64,000 nt of DNA from Mesorhizobium sp. WSM4313 (GTDB taxonomy: Bacteria; Pseudomonadota; Alphaproteobacteria; Rhizobiales; Rhizobiaceae). Below are positions 44,844 to 55,000 of the stretch, one piece after another. The notes beneath the pieces are model-generated. The model was not told the DNA's origin, made no database searches, and worked only from the letters and a program-made list of their open reading frames with translations. The DNA is taken from NCBI RefSeq assembly GCF_002294725.1, contig NZ_NSFT01000001.1, forward strand, positions 558,001 through 622,000. Direction: 5' to 3'. The translations under genes were made by a program, and so were the position numbers. Each line of letters begins with the position of its first letter. The first letter of the stretch is position 1.

Positions 44844-46028
44844 ATGTTGACCATCCGCAAACGCGACGCAAGCGGCGAGGCCAAGGACGCCGAGCACCGG
44901 CCTCGCATTGCCGTGGGCGAGGAAGGGGGCGTGCTGGGCTGCGCCTTTTCCGGCGTGTGGACGACGCGCACCGTGGCGCTGGTCGATGCCGACATGCGCA
45001 AGATCGAGCAGAGAAGCGGCGCAAAACAGCTGATGCTCGACCTTTCCCACATCGAAAAGATGGACACCGCCGGCGCATGGCTTATCGACCGGTTGGCCAG
45101 CGCCTTCGAGAAGAAAGGCGTCGAGGTCCATTTGCAGGGGCAGAGCGAGATCGCTTCGATCCTGCTCGGCGCGGTCGGCGATGCGGTTCGCCGGGAGCCC
45201 GAATCGGATCCGTCCGGGCCGCCCAACATCATCCTGCGCGCGCTGGAGCTGGTTGGCCGGCGTGTCTATGAGATGCGCGACGATTTCTTCGCCTCCATGA
45301 ACATCCTCGGCGCCACGATCCGCGGCGCGCAGATGAAGCTCGGCCGCGGCCACGCGGTCAACCCGGCCGCGATCTTCAACCAGATCGATCGCATGGGCGT
45401 CGGCGCGATACCGGTGGTGGTGCTGATGTCGGCCATTGTCGGCGCCATCGTCGCTCAGCAGGGCGCCTACCAGCTCAGCTATTTCGGCGCCAACATCTTC
45501 GTCGTCGACCTCGTCGGCGTGCTGATCCTGCGTGAACTCGGCGTGCTGATGACGGCGATCATGCTCGCCGGCCGTTCGGGCAGCGCCATCACCGCCGAGA
45601 TCGGCTCGATGAAAATGCGCGAGGAGGTCGACGCGCTGAAGGTGATCGGCCTCAATCCGATCGGCGTGCTGGTCTTTCCGCGGCTCGTCGCGCTGGTGAT
45701 CGGGCTGCCATGCCTCACGATCATTGCCAATTTTGCAGCGCTTGGCGGCGGCATCGTTGCCGCCTGGCTCTATTCCGATATCCCGCCGGCCGCGTTCATC
45801 GACAGGCTGCGCGTCGCCATCGACCTCAGCACCATCTTTGCCGGCCTGATCAAGGCGCCGTTCATGGCCCTCATCATCGGCATCATCGCGTCGGTCGAGG
45901 GCATGAAGGTCGGCGGCAGCGCCGAATCGCTCGGCCTGCACGTGACCGCGTCGGTGGTGAAGTCGATCTTCGTCGTCATCATCCTCGACGGGCTTTTCGC
46001 CATGTTCTACGCAGCGATCGGGTTCTGA
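44844..46028 (+). CDS. mlaE: Mla-type ABC permease with N-terminal STAS domain
   Basis: A 394-residue inner-membrane permease of the MlaE family, first gene of a lipid-transport operon. Residues 20-115 form a STAS domain (LMLDLSHIEKMDTAGAWLID), the role of the separate MlaB in E. coli. Residues 130-394 are MlaE, with AIVGAIVAQQGAYQL, the ELGVLMTAIMLAGRSGSAIT block and EVDALKVIGLNPI. The complex moves phospholipid between the inner and outer membrane. It ends one base before the ATPase start. ATG 44844 chosen; open frame upstream has no support. Confidence 0.93.
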   Translation: MLTIRKRDASGEAKDAEHRPRIAVGEEGGVLGCAFSGVWTTRTVALVDADMRKIEQRSGAKQLMLDLSHIEKMDTAGAWLIDRLASAFEKKGVEVHLQGQSEIASILLGAVGDAVRREPESDPSGPPNIILRALELVGRRVYEMRDDFFASMNILGATIRGAQMKLGRGHAVNPAAIFNQIDRMGVGAIPVVVLMSAIVGAIVAQQGAYQLSYFGANIFVVDLVGVLILRELGVLMTAIMLAGRSGSAITAEIGSMKMREEVDALKVIGLNPIGVLVFPRLVALVIGLPCLTIIANFAALGGGIVAAWLYSDIPPAAFIDRLRVAIDLSTIFAGLIKAPFMALIIGIIASVEGMKVGGSAESLGLHVTASVVKSIFVVIILDGLFAMFYAAIGF

Positions 46029-46029
46029 G

Positions 46030-46842
46030 ATGGCGAACGGCAACGGCGCCACGGCCGCGCAGGACACGAATGACGACGAAATCGTGCTTTCGGTTCGCGA
46101 CGTTACCGTCGCGATCGACGACAAGGTGATCCTCGACAAGCTCTCCCTCGATATCAAGCGTGGGGAAATCCTCGGCTTCGTCGGCGCTTCGGGCGCCGGC
46201 AAGTCGGTGCTGTTGCGCACCATATTGGGGCTGATGCCGAAGCAATCGGGGACGATCAGCCTGTTCGGCGTCGACGTCGACAAGGCCAGCGACGCCGATC
46301 GCCTGCGCATCGACATGCGGCTTGGCGTTCTTTTCCAGCATGGCGCGCTGTTTTCAGCGCTGACGGTGATGGAAAACGTGCAGGTGCCGATGCGCGAATA
46401 TCTCGACCTGCCCAAGGCGCTGATGGACGAACTGGCCTTGCTCAAGATCGAGCTGGTCGGATTGCCGCCCGACGCCGCGCTGAAATTCCCGTCCGAGCTG
46501 TCCGGCGGCATGATCAAGCGCGCGGCGCTGGCGCGCGCCCTGGCGCTCGATCCCGACATCGTCTTTCTCGACGAGCCGACCTCGGGGCTCGACCCGATCA
46601 GCGCCGCTGAGTTCGACGAGCTTGTCGTCAAGCTGCGCGACACGATGGATCTGACGGTCTACATGGTTACGCATGATCTCGACACGCTGTTCACCGCTTG
46701 CGATCACGTGGCGGTGCTCGGCAAGAAGAAGGTTCTGGTCGAAGGCACGATCGACGACATGCTGAAGAGCGACGAGCCGTGGGTGAAATCCTATTTCCGC
46801 GGAAAACGCGCCCGGCAACTTGATCTTGCGGCGCGCGCATAG
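46030..46842 (+). CDS. mlaF: Mla-type ABC transporter ATPase
   Basis: A 270-residue ABC ATPase. Walker A is GASGAGKS (52-59), signature LSGGM, Walker B IVFLDEPTSGLDP, and the switch His is in VTHDLDTLF. It drives the MlaE permease encoded immediately upstream (one-base gap) and would bind the permease coupling helix at the cytoplasmic face. Family members are annotated MlaF or Ttg2A. Confidence 0.95.
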   Translation: MANGNGATAAQDTNDDEIVLSVRDVTVAIDDKVILDKLSLDIKRGEILGFVGASGAGKSVLLRTILGLMPKQSGTISLFGVDVDKASDADRLRIDMRLGVLFQHGALFSALTVMENVQVPMREYLDLPKALMDELALLKIELVGLPPDAALKFPSELSGGMIKRAALARALALDPDIVFLDEPTSGLDPISAAEFDELVVKLRDTMDLTVYMVTHDLDTLFTACDHVAVLGKKKVLVEGTIDDMLKSDEPWVKSYFRGKRARQLDLAARA

Positions 46843-46856
46843 CCATAAGTGGGGCG

Positions 46857-48230
46857 ATGGAAACAAGAGCCAACTACATAATTGTCGGCATCTTCACGCT
46901 TGGCGCGATCCTGGCGGCCTTTGCCTTCGTCTATTGGACGGCCGCCATCGGCGACAGGGGCGAAACGGCGATGCTGCGCGTGCGCATCCCGGGCTCGGCC
47001 TCCGGCCTCAGCCGCGGCAGCCTTGTGCTGTTCAACGGCGTCAGGGTGGGTGACGTGAAGAACGTTTATATCGACGGCGACGATCCGACCGTCGCCATCG
47101 CCGACACCGAAGTCGCCCGTTGGACGCCGATCACCAAATCGACGCAGGCCGATATCGGACTGACCGGCCTCAGCGGCCAGGCCAATATCGAGCTCAAGGG
47201 CGCCGATCCGAAGGAGACCAGGCTGCTCGACGAAGCGGAGAAGGAAGGCAAGGTCGCCGAAATCGTCGCCAATCCGTCCGCGGTCACCAACCTTTTGCAG
47301 ACGGCGCAGAACATCTTTACCCGCGCCGACAAGGTGCTTGGCGAGCTCGAAGGCTTCACCAAGGACGTTCGCGGCCCGCTGACGCAGACGGTCAAGAACG
47401 TCGAGACCTTCTCGGACGCGCTGGCCAAGAATTCCGACGGCATCGACAAGTTCCTGTCGGCGGTGAGCTCGCTTTCGGATCAGCTGAAGAATGTCTCGGG
47501 CCGGCTCGACAGCACGCTGAAGGCCGCCGAAGGCCTGCTCAATTCCGTCGACAAGGACCAGATCAAGAGCATCGTGGCCAATGTCGACACGGTGACGACG
47601 AACCTGAAAGAGACCTCGAAGCAGTTCGATACCGTCATCGACAACGTCAACACGGCGGTCGGCTCGATCAACGATTTCGCCAAGCAGACGCAAGGGACAT
47701 TGGCCAAGGTCAACAGCGTGCTCGACGGCATCGATCCCGCCGACGTCAAGGCCGCTTTGGCCAACATCCAGAAGGCCAGCGCCAACGCCGACAAGGCGGC
47801 GTCCGACATCGCCAAGGTCACCGACAAGATCGCCAACCGTTCCGACGACATCAACGAGACCATCAAGGACGCCCGCCAGCTCGCGCAGCGGCTCAACGAC
47901 GCTTCGGTGCGCGTCGACGGCATCCTGGTCAAGGTCGACAAGCTCCTCGGCTCCGGCGAGGCCAACGGCGTCATGGCCGATGCCAGGGCGACGTTGAAAT
48001 CATTCAAGCAGGTGGCCGACACGCTGAACTCCCGCCTCGGCACAATCGTCGACAACCTGTCGCGCTTCTCCGGCCAGGGCCTGCAGAACGTCGAGGGGCT
48101 GGTGCAGGACAGCCGGCGCTCGATCAACCGCATCGAGGAAGCGGTGACCGATCTCAGCCGTAACCCGCAGCGCATTCTGTCCGGCGGCGCCGGCGAGGTC
48201 CGGCAATTCGATGGAAGGGCACGGCGTTGA
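46857..48230 (+). CDS. mlaD: MCE domain protein, long MlaD-type
   Basis: A 457-residue periplasmic lipid-binding protein anchored by an N-terminal helix (YIIVGIFTLGAILAAFAFVY). One MCE domain follows (residues about 38-115, with GLSRGSLVLFNGVRVGDVK). The rest, some 330 residues, is a long helical Asp/Asn/Ser-rich region full of LSSVSDQLKNVSG-like heptads. E. coli MlaD is under half this length; the long tail could reach across the periplasm as helical MCE assemblies do. It is the third gene of the operon. Confidence 0.92.
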   Translation: METRANYIIVGIFTLGAILAAFAFVYWTAAIGDRGETAMLRVRIPGSASGLSRGSLVLFNGVRVGDVKNVYIDGDDPTVAIADTEVARWTPITKSTQADIGLTGLSGQANIELKGADPKETRLLDEAEKEGKVAEIVANPSAVTNLLQTAQNIFTRADKVLGELEGFTKDVRGPLTQTVKNVETFSDALAKNSDGIDKFLSAVSSLSDQLKNVSGRLDSTLKAAEGLLNSVDKDQIKSIVANVDTVTTNLKETSKQFDTVIDNVNTAVGSINDFAKQTQGTLAKVNSVLDGIDPADVKAALANIQKASANADKAASDIAKVTDKIANRSDDINETIKDARQLAQRLNDASVRVDGILVKVDKLLGSGEANGVMADARATLKSFKQVADTLNSRLGTIVDNLSRFSGQGLQNVEGLVQDSRRSINRIEEAVTDLSRNPQRILSGGAGEVRQFDGRARR

Positions 48231-48308
48231 CTTCGGCCGCCGTGACCGTCAAGAAATGAACCGCAAATGCGGGTTGATCGTAAGATCCGGGGACAGCGGG
48301 GATCACGC

Positions 48309-48920
48309 GTGAAGTCGATCGGGGTGGTTGCGGGTAGTTTGAGATCGTCCGCCGCAGCGTTGCTGGTGCTTGCGGTTGCCGGCTGCGCGGCACTGGGCGG
48401 CAAGCCGACGCCGCTCGACACGTTTGAATTGTCCGCGCCGTCGCTCGATGTGCGTGCCCACAGCCGTCGCCAGATCCTGATCGCCCAGCCGTCGGCGCTC
48501 AAGGCGCTGGACAGCCAGAACATCGTCATCAGGCCTTCCGACCGGTCGATCCAGTTCCTCAAGGGCGCGCAATGGGCGGACCGGCTGCCGCTGATCGTGC
48601 AGGCGAGGCTGGCCGAAACCTTCCAGCGCTCCGGCAGCTTTGCCGGTGTCGGAAAGCCGGGCGAGGGACTGGCCATCGACTACCAGATCATCGTCGAGGT
48701 GCGCTCCTTCGAGGTGCGCGTCAATGGCGGCGAGCATGCCGATGTCGATCTGTTCGTGCGCATCCTGAACGACCGCAACGGCGAGGTGCGCGCCTCGAAG
48801 AACTTCACCGCGAGCGCCCCGGTCTCAGGCGGCGGAAATGCGGCTTATGTCGGCGCGCTGGACAGCGCCTTCGGCCAGGCGGCGGCAGACATCGTCCGCT
48901 GGACGGATTCGACGATCTGA
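48309..48920 (+). CDS. ABC-type transport auxiliary lipoprotein
   Basis: A 203-residue predicted lipoprotein (lipobox VAGC, C26) of the family found as the last gene of MCE operons (PqiC-like/DUF330). Features are TFELSAPSLDV and RQILIAQPSALKALDSQNIV, then QWADRLPLIVQARLAETFQ and the late GGGNAAYVGALDSAFGQAA. It probably acts at the inner leaflet of the outer membrane as the docking partner of the MCE protein. The GTG start at 48309 gives the best signal sequence; an ATG at 48267 is possible. Confidence 0.88.
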   Translation: MKSIGVVAGSLRSSAAALLVLAVAGCAALGGKPTPLDTFELSAPSLDVRAHSRRQILIAQPSALKALDSQNIVIRPSDRSIQFLKGAQWADRLPLIVQARLAETFQRSGSFAGVGKPGEGLAIDYQIIVEVRSFEVRVNGGEHADVDLFVRILNDRNGEVRASKNFTASAPVSGGGNAAYVGALDSAFGQAAADIVRWTDSTI

Positions 48921-48972
48921 CAGCGGGCGCCAAGGCGCCGGGAAACCAATTCCATCGATCAACGGACAAAAG

Positions 48973-49001
48973 AAAAAGGCGGGCCGAGGCCCGCCTTTTT
49001 T
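48973..49001. terminator. Bidirectional intrinsic terminator
   Basis: AAAAAGGCGGGC, a CGAG loop, then GCCCGCCTTTTTT: a GC stem flanked by A and T runs, so it can stop transcripts from both sides. It sits between the convergent Mla operon and the giant GPR gene. Confidence 0.9.
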
Positions 49002-49019
49002 GTCAGACTTGTCGGCCGC

Positions 49020-52000
49020 TCACTGCAGCCGGCCGCTGGCATGGGCCAGCATCGTGTAGACCTTGCCCGTGTCGGACGTCAGATAGGTCTGCGCCATGAT
49101 GTTGTCGCGGTCGTTGCGCGAGACATCCTTGAGCAGCTTCTCGAAATCCTCGCAGTAACGGTCGACCGCGGCGCGGAATTCCGCCTCGGCCTGATACTTG
49201 CGGCGGATCTCGTCGAAGGTCTGCTGGCCCTTCAGCGTGTAGAGGCGACGGGTGAAGACGTCGCGCTCGCCCCGCCGGTAGCGGTTCCAGAGCTCGATTG
49301 AGGCGTCATGGTCGATGGCCCGCGCGATGTCGACGGAGAGCGAGTTGAGCGACTCCATGACATGCAGCGGCGAGCGCTGGGCAGGCGTCGCGCGCGGCGC
49401 TTCCGCCGGCGTTGCCGGCCGCAGCTCTTCCTCACGCGACGCATTGGTCAGGAGGTCGCGCACCCATCCGCCCTGCGCGGGCTTGCCGTTCGGATCGCGG
49501 CGCGGCGCCTCGGCGGGGCGTTCAAGATCGAGCGTGCCGCGCAGCGTGGTCTCCGCGAGCGGCGCCTGCGGAGCGCGGGCCGTTGGTTGCGATTGCTGCT
49601 GTGGCTGCGGGGCCGGGGGACGGCGCAGCGGCGGTTCGGCGGCTCGGGCCGGCGCCTGCGGAGCAGGGCGCAGGCCGCGTGGCTCGCCTTGTTCGCTGCT
49701 GCCGCTGCGACCGGATTTCGCAACGATATCCGACAGTTCCTTGAGCGCATTGATTTGCTCTGCGACAGCGCGACGAATGGCCGAGGTCGATTCCTTAGCC
49801 TCCTCCGGCATCTCGATCACGCCCTTCTTCAGCTCGGCGCGGGTAAGGTCGAGCTCGCTCTTGATCGAGCCTGCGGTGCGACGCATCTCTTCGGTCGCGT
49901 CAGCAAAGCGGCGTGTCGCCGAATCGACGACGTCGGCCATGGCGGCGCGGATCTTTTCCGCCGATTCCATCGTGCGGCCCTCCGCAGTCTGCATCGTCTG
50001 GCCGACGAGGTTTTCGAAGGAGCGCATCACCTTCTCGAGGTCTTCCGACTTCTTGACCAGGCCGACGGCGAGGTCTTCCAGCGAGGACTGACGCTCCAGC
50101 GTGTGCTCAAGATTGCTTTGCGCGGAGCTGAGCAAATTCGAGGCGCTGGAGAGCAACCGGCTGTGTTCGTCGAACTTGGTCGCGATCGAGGCCACCTCGC
50201 GCAGCGTCGCCGAGGACAGGTCGGTGAGCCGTGTCGTGTTGGAATCGACCAGACGCGCCGAACTGGCGAAAGTCTGGGCGGCCTTCTCCGTGGTCGTGGC
50301 GAAGCTCTGCGTGCTGCCGGAGAGCCGCTCCTCGACCTGGCCGAGATTGACGGCAGCCTGGTCGATCAATTGCCCGAGTTGCGCGCTGGAGGTCGTCATG
50401 CGGCCGATAAGATCGGCCACGCTGTCGGCAAGCGACGAGCGGGCGCCTTCGACGGCCGACAGCGTCTCGGCCGTGCGGCTGGCGAGAGCGTTGACGAGGT
50501 TCGTGTTCTCGCTGCGCAGCTTCTCGGCCGCCCGCTCGGTGACCTCTTCCATGCTGCGCTGCAGCTCGGAGCCGCCCTGGGCGAAGCGCTCGACCAGCGG
50601 TTTGGCCGTCTCGTCGAGGATTTTCGCCATCTCTGCCGAACGCGCCGCGAGCATGGTGTTGAGCTCGCGGGTGTTGGCGCCGATCGTGCGCGCGGCCTCG
50701 TTGGTGCTCTGGCCGATATGCTGGCCGACCGCCGTGAAGGTCTCGGCGATGACATTGGCGCGCGAGATGAGCTGGGCCTCGGCGCTGGAGACCTGCTCGT
50801 TGAGCTTCTGGCCCATGGTCTCGGCGCTGTAGGCGAGGCGGTTTTCCACGCTCGCCACCTGGTCCTCAACACGTGCGGCCGCGGCCGAGGCGCTTGCGGC
50901 CAGCCGTTCGTCGGCTCCGGCCAGCGCCTGCTCGATCTCGCGGGCATGCACGGCAAGCTCCTGCCCGGTCTGGCGGGCACGGTCGGCGACGCGCTGTTCG
51001 GTCGCCGCGAAGGCGCCGACGATCGTGTCGGCATGCTCGCCGATGGTCGAGGTGCTCGAGGCGATACGCGACACCAGACGGCTGTCGGCGTCGTCGAAGA
51101 TACGTGCAATTTCGGACGCCCGCGACGACAGTGCCTCCGAGCCCTCGGCAATACGCGAGATCAGATGCTGGTCGGCGCTGTCGAAGATGCGGCCGAGGTC
51201 CGAGGCGCGGGCGGCCAGCGCTTCGGCCGATTCGCTGATGCGCATCGAAAGCCGCTCGTCGGCGCCCTCGAAGTTGCGCAGGATGTCGCCAGCACGGGCG
51301 GCCAGCGACTGCGCCGTCTCGACGGCGCGGGCAACCAGCTTCTGGTCGGCTGCATCGAAGGTGTTGGCGATGTCGCCGGCGCGTGCGGCCAGCTTGTCGG
51401 CGGTTTCCTCGGCGCGGGCCATGAGCGAGTTGGAGGCGTCGTCGGCGCGCGCCATCAGCATGTTGGACGTATCCTGAGCGCGCTCGTGCAGGCGGCGGTC
51501 CGCCGCCTCGAAAGCCTGCGCGATGTCCTCGGCTCTGGCAAGCAGCGCGGCGGACGTCTGCTCGGCGCGTTCGGCGATCTTGCGGTCGGCGTCGCTGAAA
51601 GCCGCACCGGCCTGCTCGTGCAGGGTGCTGGTGATCTCCATGACCTTGTCGCGCAGCGCGCCCGCCACGAACACAGCGGTCTTTTCCAGCACGCCGCGGA
51701 CATTGTCGACGCCGGTCGACAGCGCACGCTCCATGGTGCCGGCGCGCTCCTCGATGACACCGGTCTGCCGGCTGAAGGCCTGCTCGATCTTCTCGACATC
51801 GGCGGCAATCGCCGCCGAGATATCGCTGCTTCGGGCAGCGATCTGGTCAATATGGCCGGAAACCGAACGGTCGACGTCCTTGCGCGCATCGGCAAGCTTG
51901 ACGAGATCGTCCTCGAGGGCCTTGGCCAGCATGTTGCGGCCCTCGGACAGCTTGCCGACATGGCCGGCGATGACGTCGTCGATCTTCGAGCGGCTTTCCG

Positions 52001-55000
52001 TCAGCTTCTGAAGGTCCGCTTCGAGGGCGCGCCTAAGGATATCGCGGCCTTCGGCGAGCTTCTCGACCTGGCCGGCGACCAGGCCGTCGATCGAGGAACG
52101 GCTTTCGGCGAGCTTGGCGAGGTCGGCTTCCAGCGCACGCTTGAGGATGTCGCGGCCTTCCGCGAGCTTCTCGACCTGGCCGGAGACCAGGCCGTCGATG
52201 CCGGCGCGGCTCTCGGCGAGCTTGGCAAGATCGTCCTCGAGCGCCTTGGACAGCGTCGCCCGGTTCTGCGACAGTTGGTCGGCATGGGTCTGCATGAGGC
52301 CGCTGGCATTAGCCATATCGGTCTCCAGCGCACGCGAAAGCTCGGCGCGGTGATCGGTGATCTTCTGCGAATGATCGACGATCGCGCCCTGGATTGTGTT
52401 GAGGTCGGCCTCCAGCGCGCGCTTGAGGATGTCGCGGCCTTCGGCGAGCTTCTCGACCTGGCCGGCGACCAGCCCGTCGATGCTGGAGCGGCTCTCCGCC
52501 AGCTTGGCGAGATCGTCCTCCAGCGACTTCGACAGCACGGAACGGTCCTGAACGAGCCTGTTTTGATGGTCGGCGATGACGCCGCTGACGGCCTGCAGGT
52601 CGGTTTCAAGCGCTTTCGAAAGCTGTGAGCGATCTTCCAGCACCTTGTCCGAATGTCCCGCGATGGCACCCTTGATGGCGTTGAGGTCGGCTTCCAGGGC
52701 ACGCTTGAGGATGTCGCGGCCTTCGGCGAGCTTCTCGACCTGGCCGGCGACAAGGCCGTCGATCGAGGCGCGGCTTTCGGCGAGCTTGGCGAGGTCGGCT
52801 TCCAGCGTGTGCGACAGCAGGCTGCGGTCCTCGGCGAGCTTGCCGGCGTGGCTGTCGATCAGGCCGCGGATGCCGCTCAGATCGCTTTCAAGGGCGCGGC
52901 TGAGCTCGCCGCGGTCCTCGGCGAGCTTGGTCGAGTGGGTCTCGATCAGGCCACGGATGCCGATGATGTCGGTCTCGAGCGCTTTGGCGAGCACCGCGCG
53001 GCCCTCGGCGATCTTCTCGACCTGACCGGCGACAAGGCCGTCGATGGAGGCGCGGCTGTCCTGCAGCTTGTTGAGATCGGCCTCCAGGGCGCGCGCCAGG
53101 ATGTTGCGGCCTTCGGCCAGCTTCCCGACATGGCCGGCGACCATTTCGTCAATCATAGTACGGGCTTGGACGAGCCTGCCGGAGTCTTCGTTCAAGACCT
53201 GGGACAGGCGGTTGCGGCCTTCTTCGAGCTGCTCCAGATGGCTGCCCAGCGACGCATCGATGGCAGCGCGCGACTCGTTGACCTTGCGCAGGTCTTCTTC
53301 CAGCGCGCGCGAGATCAGGCTGCGGCCTTCTGCCAGCTTCTGCACCTGGTTGGTGACGGCGGCATCGATTGCCACGCGGCCTTCGGCGAATTTCGCCAGG
53401 TCCTCCTGCATGGCGGCCGCCATGCGCTCGCGGCTCTCCGAAAGCGCGCGGCTGTGGTTCTCGACGGCTTCCTCGATGCCGACACGGGCATCGGCCAGCC
53501 GCTGGATGTCGGAATCGAATGAGCGCGACACGACATGCCGGGCCGCTTCCATGCGTCCGGCGAAGTCGGTGGCGCGGGCTTCGAGCATGGAAGAGGTCGA
53601 CGAGATGATGTCCGCCATGTCGGCGCCGATCTGCGTCTTGCCCTGGTCGATCATCGACGACAGTTGGTCCTTGCTCTCGGCGAAGGTGTGCGCGATCTCG
53701 CGGGCGCGCTCGACCAGCGTCTCGTTGATCTGGCGGGCGCGGGCTTCGAGGGCGGCGTTGAGTTTCTGCGTACCGGTGTCGAGCGCCTCGGCGCGGGTCT
53801 GGAATTCGCTGATCAGCGCCTGACCGCGTTCGGCCAGGGTCCGCTCGATGCCGCTGAGGCTCGTCTCGAACTCCGAATTCAAGGTACGCGCCGCGCCGCC
53901 GAGTAGCGAGACCATGCCGTTGGTGCGGTCGTCGAGCAGGTCGGTTAGCGAGCGTGTCAGGCCGTCCGTGGTGTCGGTGAGCTTGGCGATACGGGTGTCG
54001 AGGAGGCTCGCGAAAGCCTCGCCGGAGGTCGAAAGACGGTCCGTGATGTTGTCCAGGCGCGATTCCACGGAATCGAAGATCGACGTCGAGCTTTCATTGA
54101 TGCGGTCGATCAGCGTGTCGCCGGAATTGTTGATCGTCATCGACAGCTTGGTCGACGCGTTGAGGATCGAGTCGCGGATGATGTCGCTTGCCGAGCCGAT
54201 CTCGTCGCGCAGCGTCTCGTGAGCGCTGGCGATGGAGGCGCGCACGCGCTCGGCATGGGTGACGACCGCCTCGCGCTCGCTGCCGAGACCGTCGACCAGC
54301 GAACGGATGCGGGCCTCGTTCTCGGAATAGGAGCGTTCGAGCTGGCTGACTTCGCCGTGGACAAGCGTTTCGAGCTCGACCGCGCGGGCCAGGGTGCGCT
54401 CGATGCCTTCGCCCATGGCCGCCACCTCGCGGCGAACGGCCTGGCCGATCATCATGACACGGTCCTGGGCGAGGTTTTCGGGCTCCGCCAGGCGGAAGGC
54501 GACCTCGGTCATGGATTGCGCGGCGAGGCGCATTTCCTGCGCGCGCCGGATCATGGCGGCGAAAGCCCAGAACAGGATGACCGGAACGATCGCGGCAACC
54601 GCCAGGCCGATCAGCTCGGGACGGGCGAAGAACTGGTCGAAGGTGCGGATCTTCCAGATGCCGGGGCCGAACAACAGGTTGGCTAGGCCGCCGGCGCCGG
54701 CGATCCAGGCCAGCGAGATAAAGGCGATCACCCAGTAGACGGTGCTCGACGCACGGCGGTTGAGGCTGTGCAGCAGCGTCTTGTAGTCCTTCTGGCGGTC
54801 GTCGTTGGCGGGCGTGAAGCCGGCGGGAGGCGTGAAGCCGGACGGCTGCCCATTGCGCGGCTCGACCGGGCGCAACTCGGCCGGCTTGGCCGCGGACGCC
54901 CTGGGAGGCTGGGGGTTGGTAGGCTGGGGGTTGGCAGGCTGGGGATTGTTTGCCGGCTCCGTCCTGTGGCTGCGCCCTTCGCGCGCCAGCTCGTCGGCCG

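Noticed and set aside
49308..52628. An open frame of over 1100 codons on the plus strand inside the GPR gene
   Set aside because: It is the antisense shadow of the repeated high-GC coiled-coil gene; no family motifs and codon use follow the opposite strand.
51813..53522. Regularly spaced repeats resembling a CRISPR array
   Set aside because: Repeats are in frame, encode coiled-coil units, have no spacer-repeat alternation and no cas genes are near.
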